Shown here: in pieces, positions 23,830 through 34,529 of the stretch
How positions within the stretch are numbered: the stretch's first letter is position 1
Layout of the letters: each line of letters starts with the position of its first letter
From: Vombatus ursinus
Lineage: Eukaryota > Chordata > Mammalia > Diprotodontia > Vombatidae
Assembly (NCBI RefSeq): GCF_900497805.2
Contig: NW_020954610.1
Span: 32,802,745-32,866,744, forward strand
Direction of reading: 5' to 3'
Length of the DNA: 64,000 bases
Notes under the pieces: model-generated
Told to the model about the DNA's origin: nothing
What the model saw: only the letters and a program-made list of their open reading frames with translations
Databases searched by the model: none
Position numbers and translations under genes: made by a program

Positions 23830-24243
23830 GTTGGTAATGCTGAAATCTCCAAGTCATGCTGTTTAACTCAGTCTTGAATATATAATACCTTCTCAACTCC
23901 CTTAGCCTCCTCTACCCTCTGATTGCAGGACTGGAGGGTGGCACAGCAAACTCCACCTAAAGCTTTCCCTTATCGAGGACAAGACCTGGACTTTACAGCT
24001 TCTTCCACTTTCAGTCTATAGTTCTTCTTTGTTTGAACTACATGGAAAAAGATGATTTCATGTGGGGTACCCATTGGCGTGCTTTCTCCCCATACCCTGC
24101 CTTCTAGCTTCCTTTTGTGCATTGTCTTCCTCCATTAGATTGTAAACTACCTGACAGCAGATCTTTCTTTTTCATATTTGTATCCCTAGCACTTGGTACA
24201 GTGCCTGATAGTAAGCACTTAATAAATATTTATTGAATTGAAT
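23830..24243 (+). repeat. Insertion with L2-type 3' tail inside the L2
   Basis: The L2 landmarks stop near 23830 and resume after 24243. The insert ends in a typical plus-strand L2/SINE tail (tccctagcacttggtacagt, then cttaataaatatttattga). Its body, rich in ctccc and ttcttcc, is not a SINE I recognise. It may be a separate L2-tailed SINE or a second L2 3'UTR. Confidence 0.5.
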
Positions 24244-24800
24244 TGATACAGACCATAGCTCAGGAGAAAATTTAGGGTTGGATAACTAGATCTGAGAAGT
24301 GTCTGCATAGAGATGATTGAAACCTTGGGAGATGGTGTAGTCACTAAGCCCACTAGTATGAAGTAAGAAGAAAAAAGAGACTGTGACAGATCCCTAGATG
24401 GCACCCGCACTTAGTGGGAATGACCTGAAAGAAGATCTAGCACAATAAAGTGAGGAAGAATAGTTGGAGAGGAAAAGAACTGGGAGAGCAGTGCCTCCAA
24501 AACCTAGAGAGGGAGGAGGGAATATCCAAGAGAAAAGGGTGTTTGACAGTGCCAAAGGCTGCAGAAAGATCAAGAAAGATGAGAAAAGAGAAAAGTAATC
24601 AGAATTAGCAATTAAGAGAGCATTAATAATGTTCGAAAGAGCTGTTTCAGTTAAATGATGAGGTCAGAAAGCAGACTGTGGAGGACAGGAAATGGAGTCT
24701 ACAAATATAGATGACTTTCTCAAGGAGTTTAACCATGAGAAAGAAAACAGATAGACTGGTAGCCATCAAGGATAGTTGGATCAAGCAAGGGTTGTTGTTT

Positions 24801-24801
<1 letters not shown>

Positions 24802-24836
<35 letters not shown>
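24802..24836. repeat. (GT)n microsatellite
   Basis: An uninterrupted TG run within the L2. Confidence 0.95.
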
Positions 24837-24838
<2 letters not shown>

Positions 24839-25764
24839 AGGTTGAGAGAGGTATGAACTATTTGTAGGCAGTAGGATAGAATTTTGTAAATAGAGAGGGA
24901 CTGCAGATTAGTGAGGGAGTAGGAATTACATAGGGAACAATCTGATGGAGATGAGATAGATTGGGATCAAATGTATATGTAGAGTAGTTCTTGAAAATTA
25001 AGAAAGTCTAATTTTTATGTGATAGTGGCAAAAGAGGACATAGTGTGTGAAGACATGAGTCATGTGAGATGAAGAGAAAAGAGAAGTTTCAGTGAGTGAC
25101 CTCAGTATTTTCATTGAAGCATAAGGCAGGGTTCTCATCTAAGATGTGGATGCACAGTCTAGTAGGCTTGAGGAGGGATGAAAAAGTTTGGAAGTCATTG
25201 TGGTAAGTGAAACAATAAATTGATTATGAGGTATAAATGGATTGCCTTATTGCAGTTTGGGCCTGGTTGAAATTATGATTTATGAAATTATGTTGTAAAT
25301 TATGTTATGTTAGGAGTGAGTTCGAATCTGGCCTCAATTTATAGTGAAACCAGTCAGCAAGATTTTGTGATTTTCTCCAGCTACATTTAGAATATATGAA
25401 GAGAAGTTAAGGTAGCAAATTAAGGTAATAATCCAAGATTGGGGCCTGGAAAATTGTGACTGACAATAGGACAAAGGCTTTAGGGAATCAAGTTTAAAGG
25501 GTAATATAGAACTGAAACAATTCATCAAGGGATTTTGATAGAGAAGTGAGGATAATATAACCAATGTAGAGTTGATGTCCTGCAAAAGAAGTGAGGAGTG
25601 AGGTTTAGGAATTATAAGGCAAAGAAAAAGTTGGAACAATAAAAGGTGATGAGATGAAGAAATTTGGGAGCTCATAAACATGGAAGTAGAACACTTGCAA
25701 GTGATGTCAAGATCCACAATATGACTATCTCTATGAATCTGAGGTAGTTTAGAGGAATTATTGT

Positions 25765-26025
25765 TTGCCATTTAGTTGTTTCAGTCATGCCTGACTCTTT
25801 GTGACCTGGTTTGGGATTTTCTTGGCAGAGAGACTGGGCAGGTTTACCATTTCCTTCTCTAGATCACTTTACAGATAAGGAAACTGGGGTAAACAGGGTT
25901 AAATGATGTGCCCAAAGTCACACAGCTAGTAAGTGTCTGAGGCCAGATTTGAACTCAGGATGAGTCTTTCTGACTCCCAGGACCAGCTTTCTATCTATTG
26001 TGTCACCTAAGCTGCCGCTAGGTGT
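25765..26025 (+). repeat. MAR1-like CORE-SINE inserted in L2
   Basis: Same family and orientation as 17221-17475: tcagtcatgcctgactcttt, gattttcttggcagagagac, gtcacacagctagtaagtgt, and the end ctaagctgccgctag. L2 sequence continues on both sides. Confidence 0.85.
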
Positions 26026-26228
26026 TTGTTGGATGAGTATTGTTGGAAAAGACTGTGGAACTGTGAAGCTTGGGAACAGTCTGATCCCAATTAGTGTAAA
26101 TTATGAATCTCCTGAAGTGGTTACATGAATTTGATTTTGCAGTATTCAAATATATAATTATGTAAAATATGGTTATTGATTCCAACCTAATAGAAATCTA
26201 CAGTGAGAATTTTAATACTATAACTATT

Positions 26229-26484
26229 TCAAGGATTTGTGGTTAGCAATAATTGGGACCTAGGTGTACTTGATAGAATATCAATATGTATGTTGAAGAA
26301 TAAGAGAAGAAGGGCTATAGCTGTGGAAAGGATAGACTGTGGGTCAGGTACTGAAGTCACTGAGGAAGAAGAATGTTCTGGGAGGTGGTTGATGACAGCT
26401 ACTACAATGTTGATTGGGTCAGAAATTTGGATTGAATGAACCTCGAAGGAATTAGATGAAGATAGTAAAGGAAAGGTTGAGATA
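26229..26484 (-). pseudogene. L2 apurinic-like endonuclease, C-terminal part
   Basis: The minus-strand frame reads SFEVHSIQISDPINIVVAVI and then FNIHIDI, matching the FEV...LIYRPP...GDFNIH region of L2 endonucleases. The GD of GDFNIH is replaced by LF in this copy. In the living element this domain nicks target DNA. The frame ends at the palindromic MITE. Confidence 0.6.
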
Positions 26485-26656
26485 CAGGGGTGGGGAACCT
26501 GCGGCCTCAAGGTCACATGTGGCCCTCTAGGTCCTCAAGGGTGACCCTTTGACTGAATCCAAACTTCACAGAACAAGTTTGGATTCAGTCAAAGGACTGC
26601 CCTTGAGGACCTAGAGGGCCACATGTGACCTTGAGGTTGCAGATTCCCCACCCCTG
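26485..26656. mobile_element. Palindromic non-autonomous hAT (Charlie-like) MITE
   Basis: Two 82-bp arms (26485-26566 and 26575-26656) are inverted copies separated by an 8-base loop (cacagaac). By direct comparison only 7 of 82 positions differ. The ends are caggggtggggaa and its complement, typical of mammalian hAT elements, and the interior cacatgtggccctctagg is shared by known marsupial hAT-type short elements. I could not see a clear 8-bp target duplication (ttgagata left, gtagaagt right). It lies inside the endonuclease region of the L2. The element encodes nothing and would need a transposase from elsewhere. Confidence 0.88.
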
Positions 26657-27104
26657 GTAGAAGTTGCAATAGGGAGCAAGGATTATTCCAACTCCCTTAC
26701 CAAACCATTTAATTGGGGGGAAGGGGGAAGAGTAAATGTGCAACCAGTACTAGAAAGGATGACTAGGGATGCAGTGTCATCAGCTGGGATGCAGGTCTCA
26801 ATGATACACAGAATGTGGAAGGAAGGAGAAAGGAACAGCTTTAAGTAAAAGTAGGTCTATTCAGAAAAACATCACTGTAGGTGTATTGGGATTCTACTAA
26901 AATATCCTGATTACCAGCTCCTCATAGCACCACTTCCCTAGAGGTTTTCAAATTGAATTGAACTGTAATTATATACTAGAAATGACTTTTAAATTAAGAT
27001 GCCACTACTATTTGATAGTTTTGCCTAAGTAGTCCGGGTTCCTTAGGGGGAAGAGGAGGAATATAGTTTCAGGAATTTTAGCTTTAATGTTGAAGATTGT
27101 GTAA

Positions 27105-27290
27105 AATCATAGATTTATAACTGGAATCATCCTTAGAGGTCAAGTTGAACATCCTTATTTTACCGATGAGGAAACTAAGGCCCAGAGAGGTTACATGGTC
27201 ACATAGGTAGCAATATGACACAGTAATCCCAGGAGTAAGAGCACCTCCCAGACCACTGGATTTCCAGCTAGCCCTCACAGACATCACCCA
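27105..27290 (+). repeat. L2/THER-related SINE remnant
   Basis: Landmarks: aatcatccttagaggtcaag, then attttaccgatgaggaaact, aaggcccagagaggttacat. The 3' part is decayed. Confidence 0.55.
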
Positions 27291-27304
27291 GGGAAATAAC
27301 TCTT

Positions 27305-28160
27305 ATGGAAAAAGGGGCAAGCCATCCCCATAAATAGGCAACCAAATGACATTCACAGAGCAGGCAAGTCAGCATAGTTGAAGGAGCAGAGCCCCTAAAG
27401 AAGAGATGGGAAGCAGTACTTGCCAGGCAAGCCAAGCCATTACCCCTACCATCTTGACCACTATCTCCTCTGATTCCTGTGGTGCCAGATCAGGACTTTA
27501 AACCCAAGAGCTTTGGAAAGAATCTTGTCCCCAAAACTACCACAACGGCTTTCAGATCAGTCACCATTGCCATTCTTAAAGGGTTATCCTTTGCAGAGAA
27601 TCATTGTGGAGAAAAGTCCCACCTTCTTCATCACCACCAGAAACAACTGCTCACCAAATTCCACCAACAGGTAGATAGGCACAAGGCATCTGAAAGTAGC
27701 AGCAAACTCAAGTAACCTTTTTCCTAGCCCATTCTTCACAACCATCATCTAAGACCTCCTGTGGAGAAGGGGCTAGCCATCCTCACAAACTGCAAACTAC
27801 CACTCATGAGTCAGGCAAGCCAGCCTCACTGAAACAGCATGGCACCTTGAGGCAGAGCTAGGAGGCAGTGTGTGCCAGACAGGTCAAGCCATCAACTCAG
27901 CCTTGACCGCCATCACTTCTCAAACCCTAACAGAGATAGACAACTCTAAATCCAAAAGCCTTGGGAACAGCAATGCTTCTAGCCCATTGTCTGTAGCCAT
28001 CATCTTGGGAAGTAAACCCTATGGTGATACATACTGGCAACTGCTCCTGATGGTGCTGCTGCCACATCCATTGAAGACCCAGAAAAGAAATTTCTTATTA
28101 TCAAAATCCTTAGCACCATCAAAGGTTCAAGGTCAGAAACTTACATCATTTTATCAGTGA
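27305..28160 (+). repeat. Unrecognised tandem duplication of a ~450-bp unit
   Basis: Unit 1 (about 27308-27757) and unit 2 (about 27759-28160) align along their length. Matching landmarks are gaaaaaggggcaagccatcc against gagaaggggctagccatcct, cagagcaggcaagtcagcat against gagtcaggcaagccagcctc, gggaagcagtacttgccagg against ggaggcagtgtgtgccagac, and aacccaagagctttggaaag against aatccaaaagccttgggaac. Divergence between units is considerable. GC content is above the window average. Frames at 27479-27715 and 27870-28160 lie in corresponding parts but are not convincingly coding. An L2-type tail follows at 28230. I do not know this family. Confidence 0.65.
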
Positions 28161-28229
28161 AAATGACATTAAAGAAGTATTAACATTGGCTTTACTACTT
28201 CACTTTAAGGATTTTTCCATTTTACTTGA

Positions 28230-28375
28230 AGCTGAAACTTTCTACATTATGTTGTTCCTCCCCATTAGAATGTGAGTTCCTGTAGGGCAGGGATTGTCCT
28301 ACTTTTCATCCTCCATAATTAGAACAGTGTTCTGCACATGAGTGTTTAATAAATGCCTTATTCATTCACTACATC
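28230..28375 (+). repeat. L2-type 3' tail
   Basis: cccattagaatgtgagttcc, tagggcagggattgtcctac and gtgtttaataaatgcctta form a classic L2/SINE tail. It may be the 3' end of the preceding tandem unit. Confidence 0.65.
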
Positions 28376-28551
28376 AGGAAACAGATCAAGAATTCAGACT
28401 GAAGTCTTCTGATTTCAAATCAAGCACTTTTCCCCACTTTTCTGCCTCCTAGTTAATTCAATAATTTCTATTTCCATAACTACTTGTGATTGATGTGAAT
28501 TCATTGAATGGAAGTTGGAAAATAGTAACTTACTTCCAAACTTCAAGATCT

Positions 28552-28681
28552 GGGACAGTTAGGTGTCAAAATGGAAAAAGCACTGGTCCTGCAGTCATGA
28601 GGATCTGAGTTCGAATCTGGCCTCAAATACTTGACACTTACTAGCTGTGTGACCCTGGGCAAATCAGTTAACCCCAATTGT

Positions 28682-28690
<9 letters not shown>
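28552..28690 (+). repeat. WALLSI-type tRNA-derived SINE
   Basis: gggacagttaggtgtcaaaa head, gatctgagttcgaatctggc box B-like stretch, and gtgtgaccctgggcaaatca. It ends in a CA microsatellite tail rather than the long CORE tail. Close to 57855-57990. Confidence 0.85.

Positions 28691-28715
<25 letters not shown>
28684..28715. repeat. (CA)n microsatellite
   Basis: A CA run grown from the A-rich end of the SINE. Confidence 0.95.
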
Positions 28716-28719
<4 letters not shown>

Positions 28720-29008
28720 CTTCAAGTTCTATGATTTTTCTTGATAAAGGTACTTACTGCACTGATGAAGAGTACAATGACTTTATACTTTTATAGACAA
28801 ACTAAGTGGCTGAAGCTGAAAAAATTATACAGTGGCTAATATTCTAGTTATGAACCTCTGTAAATCTCCAAATTTAAATGGGCTGGTGCTCATGCCATTA
28901 TCAAATGAATACTAGATGTGCTTCCATATTGGTAAGATGAGTCAGCATTTTTTCTCTGCTGGCCTAGATTTCCCCAATACCTGGTCACGACCAAAATGCA
29001 ATGAGGTT

Positions 29009-29774
29009 CACACCCATCAGATTGGCTAATATGACAAATGTTGGAGAGGACTGGGAAAACTGGGACACTAATGTATTGTTGATGGAGTTTTGAACTGATC
29101 CAACCATTCTGGAGTGCAATTTGAAATTATGCCCAAATGGCTATAAAACCAGGCATACCATTTAATCCAGCAATACCACTGCTAGGTCTATATCTCAAAG
29201 AAATTCCCCCCCAAAAAAGGGAAAAGAGCCTATTTGTACAAATATAATTATATCACTTCTTTTTTGTGGTGACTAAGAATTGAAAATTGAAGCGATGCCC
29301 ATCAATTGGAGAATGGCTGAACAAGTTGTGATATATGATTCTAATGGAATATTATTGTGTTATAATGATGGGCAGGATGAAAAGACTTACATGAACTGAT
29401 ACAAAGTGAAGTGAGAAGAGCCAGAACATTGTACACAGTACTAGCAATATTGTACGATGAACAACTGTGAATGACTTAGCTATCCTCGGTAATATAATGA
29501 TCTAAGACAGTTTCAAAGGTGTCATGATGAAAAATGCTATTCATATCCAGAGAAAGAACTGATGTCATTTGAATATAGACAGAAGCATACTATTTTTTAC
29601 TTTCTTTTTGTTTGTGTTTTCTTGCATAAAATGACTAATATGGAAATGTTTTACATGATTGCATATGTATAATCAAAGCATTAACCATCTTATGCAGAGA
29701 GTGAGGAAGGATAGAATTTGGAATTTAAAATATAAAAAAGTTGTTTTTTACATGTAATTGGGGAAAATATTTAA
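29009..29774 (+). mobile_element. L1 LINE 3' end with target duplication
   Basis: 5'-truncated L1 starting at cacacccatcagattggcta. It includes the ORF2 C-terminal region and 3'UTR, and ends at acatgtaattggggaaaat plus a short A-rich tail. Flanks match as direct repeats: aaatgcaatgaggtt (28994-29008) and aaatacaacgaggtt (29775-29789), 13 of 15 identical. The two differences give a rough sense that the insertion is old. Confidence 0.88.
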
Positions 29775-29789
29775 AAATACAACGAGGTT

Positions 29790-31140
29790 TTGGTAGGACT
29801 TGGTGGCAGGAGGAGAAATTCTGGAAAGGGTTATGGGAAAAAATAACATAAAAACATTTAATATCCATTTATCCAGAATATTAAGCTTAATAATAGCAAC
29901 AATCACAAAAATAATGATAGCTATGACCAGGGAATGGAAACTATTTAGAACACTTAATTAACTTCAATACATATGAACAGAACAGATTTCATATAGTTGC
30001 TTACAAGATTTTGGCTGGACTTCCTGAAATGTTTCTCATGGTGTTTTCAATGTTTTAGTAATCTGACAGCTGCATCTGAAAATGAGATACTGTTTGTCAG
30101 CAAGCTTTAATTAACTTGTATCAATAAATAGGTAATTTGTTCCATAGAAAGGAAATCATGAAGAACATTCACTGACATCTGTATAAAGAATGTATGCTTT
30201 TTTCCAGGTAAAGCATATTAAACTGGATTTCCTGGTAAGTTGAGTTAACCAAAGGTGAGAAGTAGGGTTAGACAAAAAGCTGAGTGCAAAATACAGCAGT
30301 CTTTCTGGAAACATGTATCATAAAACAAATACTACATTAACATAACATCACTTCTGCTCAACAAAAAGAGAATGTGGTGAGCTACTGAAATGTTCCTTAG
30401 TGGAACCCTTTATGTTGATTCTAAGAGTAGAACTGATTAATTTACCTAGTCAAGTTACTCCACCTCTCACCTAACATAAAATAAGTGATATGATGCCTAA
30501 GTGATATAATACCTTGGTACCTTAACCATATGAAAATCAATCAATCTCAACATGGGCCCTAGTTTCAATCAATCAATCAATCACAGTTTTTAGAGTAAGT
30601 CCAAAAGTACTCGGAACTAGGTGGTATATAAGAATAGGGTTTAAATTAGCTGATGAAACTTGGTTACCCACTAAGTGTGGTCTATAAATTATCAAGTGAG
30701 TTAATAAGAGAATCATTCAAGGCATTGGAATGAGCATGGCATTCCAGTAAAACTCCAGAGGAAGAACTGCAGGGCAGGAAGTCCTCAGCTTTTGCATTGA
30801 CCTGGGTTTGTTTCTCTCCTCTTCCCACCCCAATTTGGCTAGAGGTGGATTTTGTAAGCTTTAAAGTGTCTGGAAAATGTTGACCTTACTGTCTTCCTCT
30901 TGGTGTCCTAGTGGTATGCCTGGATCTGTTAATGTCAATGTCTGATTTGAATCCCAAAGATAGACTGAATCAGATTCACAACTCCCCAAGGAGTCCAGCA
31001 AGTACTGTATACCATATTTAAAAAGAGCTTCTTAAAACACCAACTTTCTGTACCACTGCCCCCCATAGCTGGGCTTGAGTGCTTTCCCCACCCCTAGACT
31101 TTGCATGTAATTGGGAGAGAGTATGTCCAACTCTTGGGGA
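29790..31140. other. Unassigned DNA
   Basis: About 1.35 kb with no recognised repeat, apart from a short TCAA run near 30550-30585. No coding frame with a motif. Confidence 0.5.
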
Positions 31141-31144
31141 GTCA

Positions 31145-31197
31145 GGTATATACATATATATATATATACACACACACATATATATATATATATATGT
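31145..31197. repeat. TA/CA microsatellite
   Basis: Alternating TATA and CACA runs. The open frames across it (31018-31261) are low-complexity artefacts. Confidence 0.92.
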
Positions 31198-31199
31198 AA

Positions 31200-31694
31200 T
31201 CAACTGTTCTCACTTTACCACCTTAGTATCTCTTCCTAAAAAACTATTTAAGGTTGACTGATTCAACTGATGTTTGTCTGATAATCTTGGAAAGAAGCAC
31301 ACTGTTAAGGGATAGAGCCAATGGCATTAGAGAATCTCCTCCAAGTCCTCAGGACTCCCCATTAGAATACTGAGGGGGAAATACAGCCTTTGTCCCAGAT
31401 CCAAGATTCTTCTGTGAGAGTAGGAATTGTAACCAGGATCTTCAGTGTATATATGAGATTCCTAAGGATACACATAATGTGCATCAATATTGTGAACTTC
31501 AATGATTCCAGAAGCTAAGAGTCCTACTGAGAGTGACAAAGGATACAAATTTTACATGAGAGTTAATCAGGGGAAGGGAGAGGGCCTAGAACTGTGATCT
31601 CATTAGTATAGATGACTTCATCATGAGGAAATTCTGTGTACCAATATAGTTCAGCAAACTTTTCTGCAACTTATTGTCCTATAATTGTTGAGAA
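31200..31694. other. Unassigned DNA
   Basis: No recognised element or coding frame. Confidence 0.45.
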
Positions 31695-31850
31695 TGGAGA
31701 GATCTCAAACCTCCAAGTAGGCTGGCTGCAAACAGCCAGACCAGATTAAAACATGATTGGGAAATGCTTAATAAAATGAATAAAAATAAAATCCAATATA
31801 GATAACATCAACTTGTGATTTTCTAATTCAATATGTAGTCTGGCAAGGAT
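31695..31850. mobile_element. Probable hAT-like short element
   Basis: agattaaaacatgattggga, aataaaatgaataaaaataa and tgattttctaattcaatatg match in order a vertebrate hAT-type short element that I recall (the phrase gattgggaaatgcttaataa is typical). Ends are too worn to define. Confidence 0.4.
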
Positions 31851-31879
31851 TCTATAGAAGATTGATGCCACCAGCCCAG

Positions 31880-31965
31880 AGCACTGAGAGTTTAAGTGCC
31901 CACAGTCTTACATACAACCAAATTTTGTAAGAGGCAGAATTTGGATCCAGGTCTTTTTAATGCAT
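31880..31965 (-). repeat. MIR fragment
   Basis: Complement of a MIR core: ttaagtgcccacagtcttac, then gcagaatttggatccagg. Confidence 0.45.
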
Positions 31966-32014
31966 GCATACATATATACATATACATGGCCATCTTCATT
32001 CTCAACAGCATCTA

Positions 32015-32258
32015 ATAGTAACAGTATTTCTATAATTCTTTCATGTTTGCAAAGTGCTTTAAAAATTTTACCTAATTTTATCCTCACAACAACTGTGGGG
32101 CGTAGATGCTATTATTATCCCCATTTTACAAATGAGGAAAATCAGGCAAATATGTTATGTGATTTGCACATGGTCACCCAGCCATGTCTGAAGTAAGATT
32201 AGAATCCAGGTCTTTCTAATTTCAGCATTCTATCCACTGAGTTGCCTGACTGCCCCAT
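32015..32258 (-). repeat. MON1/WSINE1-type CORE-SINE
   Basis: Near complete in reverse: gtttgcaaagtgctttaaaa, cctcacaacaactgtggggc, ttattatccccattttacaa, attagaatccaggtctttct, ctatccactgagttgcctga. Confidence 0.8.
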
Positions 32259-32808
32259 ATCACTTCAAGTTTATATAATCCTAATACACACTCCACTATT
32301 CTGATGGATCTGATTTTTAATCGATGTACTCTTTCTAATGGTACAGGTTGGAATCTGTTCATAACTGCTCATCTTGTGTGATTTTTGTGCATGTAGTATA
32401 AATTCAGCAATTATGTGAGTCAATGTCAGGAGAGAGTCTAATGTTCTGGACTCCTTGTTTGCATTCATTTGACATCAAAAGAAGATAAATGGAGAACATG
32501 GACTAGGTCTAGTGGTTATTCCTTACTCTGTCCTTGTAACCAGCTCACTTTCTTTTTAGATTACATGTGTCTTTGATTTAAAAAAAATCATCCTGTATAA
32601 TTCCTCCTTTGTAATATATTTCAATCTGTTTGCATCAGTATGCACTGCCTCATTACCATTTGAATAAGCCTTACATTCAGTTCTGCAAAGAATATAGTTC
32701 ATTATATCTTGAAGAAATACAAGTCTAAAGGGGAATATTGGCATTTGAAAGTTGGGTTTTTATTTCCAGGAGAAACTTGTAGTCATAAAAAAAAAAACTT
32801 TGTATTTT
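32259..32808. other. Unassigned DNA
   Basis: No recognised repeat. The minus frames at 32271-32468 and 32556-32744 have no motif. Confidence 0.45.
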
Positions 32809-32990
32809 AATAGCTCTCTGGAAAACAAATGTATCATATGAAGGGGGGAGGGGAAAGGAAGAAGAAAGGGGATAAAAATTTATATAGTGCTTACTATGTG
32901 CCAGGCACTGTGTTAAGTGCTTTACAAATATATTATTTTACAAATGATAGCATGAAATACTTGTAAGTTTAACCTGCATTATTGACATAT
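32809..32990. repeat. 182-bp repeat, copy 1 (paired with 61831-62011)
   Basis: Starts at aatagctctctgga and ends at cattattgacatat. It matches 61831-62011 along its whole length with roughly 20 differences by eye. The middle contains a MIR/L2-like phrase (gtgccaggcactgtgttaag), but the outer parts (for example gatagcatgaaatactt) are not MIR. Similarity stops sharply at both ends. Confidence 0.75.
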
Positions 32991-33074
32991 ATGTATAAAA
33001 GCAATGTTAATCTCAAGGGAGACTACCTATGTAAAGAGCAGAGTACAAACCAGTGAATGTACCCATTTCAGATC

Positions 33075-33530
33075 ACACTAAATTGAAAGGAGTATAAACT
33101 TATAGGCCACCAGACAATGCTGTGAAAATATCAGAAAGACACAAAAAACAAGATGTCAATCCAGTCTCCCCCCACCACACACAGAGGTAAGCAGAGCCCA
33201 ACTCTAATGTAATAACAAAATTAATAAATAGGCTGAAAAAAATGAGCACGCACACACACACACACACACAAAAGGAATCTGACTATAAAAAGCTATGAAG
33301 GCATCAAGGAAGCTTAAGATACATACTCAGAAGAATACAATACCTTAGAAACAGCTAAAAGTAAAGTCTTTAAGAAAAATGTAGATTGGACATAAGTCCC
33401 AAAAGAGTCTTTAGAAGAGCTAAAGAAATGAAAATAAGATTGCAAATAATTATTTTAAAAATTAAGTAAGAGCAGAAGAAGAAAAGATGGGAAAACAAAT
33501 TAAGGTTATTCAAGAAAATTATGAAAAGAA
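33075..33530 (+). mobile_element. Old L1 fragment, 5' part of ORF1
   Basis: aaaggaatctgactataaaa, tatgaaggcatcaaggaagc, aaatgtagattggacataag and gaaaattatgaaaagaac follow the order of the N-terminal part of a marsupial L1 ORF1. A CA microsatellite (33248-33271) interrupts it. Diverged, no long frame. Confidence 0.5.
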
Positions 33531-33534
33531 CATT

Positions 33535-33835
33535 GTTATTCTTGTTTGCCCTTCATTCTTAAATAGGACCATGACTTCCAAGTGAGCTGAATTTAAGTGA
33601 GGCAGGGGTGTGCAAAGTTGCCAGCCTCCTTCTCTCCTCCAGAGCTATCTGGTTCAGGTGGTAAGGTACAGATCAAGATGACTGGAGATAGTCCTGGAAG
33701 CAGTGGGAGACCTTGGCCTTTTTAAGCTAAAGTTATTCCCAGATCTCAGTTAGTCTGAGGCAACACCCATTCAGTGATTAAGGTGAGGTAAGAAATAAGG
33801 CAAAGAATGGCCTCTCTTACCTAGTGAAAAACAAA
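33535..33835 (-). repeat. RTE-type SINE (MAR4-like)
   Basis: In plus orientation: ggaccatgacttccaagtga, ttaagtgaggcaggggtgtg, ggagatagtcctggaagcag, gagaccttggcctttttaag, agaatggcctctcttaccta. This is the complement of the SINE class thought to be moved by RTE elements. A short copy of its other end lies at 49921-50085. Confidence 0.65.
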
Positions 33836-33858
33836 AGTGAGAATTCGACTTCCAGGAG

Positions 33859-33870
33859 TCAAGATGGCAG
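33859..33870 (+). promoter_or_regulatory. YY1-like site at L1 5' end
   Basis: tcaagatggcag fits the CAAGATGGC motif by which YY1 positions L1 transcription starts in placental mammals. A similar caagatggtgg lies at 54112-54122 in another L1. Use of the same factor here is inference. Confidence 0.5.
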
Positions 33871-34529
33871 AGTAAGGAGTAAGTCACTTTCTCTCTCTCT
33901 TATTGACCTCTCTAAAAACCCCAAAAATACCACCCCAGGAAGAACCCTGGAACCGCTGAGTCAGCAGAAAGGCAGGGTGCAGTAGTCTTTCAAACCAGGA
34001 AGCTTGGGAGATTAACTAGAAAGGTTACTCTCCCTCTGGGGGAAGGGGAGCAGTACAGGATGGGAGCTGTCCCAGAAAGCAAGTGGCAAGCCCCACCTTG
34101 GCAAACCAGTAAGAGATCCTGAGCTGCAGGGTGGTGGAGCAGGCACATGTCAACACCAGGACCCCTAAAGTGCCTTGGCAGAGGCAGGAGAACCAGTAGA
34201 TTCCAGCAGCCAAAACTCCCCATGCTTTAGCTCAAATCCAGGAGACATAACTCCAGGTGGGAAGGTGTTGTCCAGCAGCCAAACCTTCTGTTGCTTCAGA
34301 GCAGCTGCCCTCCAGGGGCCAGACCCCCCTCTACTCCATGTTCAGTGTTGCCAGCTCAGCACCAGGTAAGCTGCCATACCCCTACAGCCTCTAGCTGCCA
34401 GCACCTGAGATCCCAGCACACAAAACCAATGATCAGGTTCCTGGTCCCCAGCACAAGAAGCTTGGGTCAGTGCTCCCTGTGCTCTAGCAGGAGAGCTCAC
34501 CTTTAAAAGCTAGGAAATAGGCATACATC

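Larger units (their letters stand above)
23190..26920 (-). mobile_element. Long L2 LINE, endonuclease through 3' end
   Basis: About 3.7 kb on the minus strand, of which roughly 2.9 kb is L2 after removing three insertions (23830-24243, 25765-26025, 26485-26656). From right to left it contains an endonuclease region (the frame at 26229-26484 with FNIHIDI), an endonuclease-RT linker (25334-25771), RT and the C-terminal region (landmarks ggctattgcaatagtccagg and gacagtgccaaaggctgcag) and the 3' tail near 23190-23290. It is one of the two most complete L2 copies in the window. All frames are broken. Confidence 0.75.

Noticed and set aside
25334-25771. 145-residue minus-strand frame as a possible host gene
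   Set aside because: It falls exactly where the L2 endonuclease-RT linker is expected, between recognisable L2 domains on either side.
34025-34506. Several GC-rich frames on both strands
   Set aside because: They lie in the L1 5'UTR before ORF1, which is GC-richer than the rest of the element.
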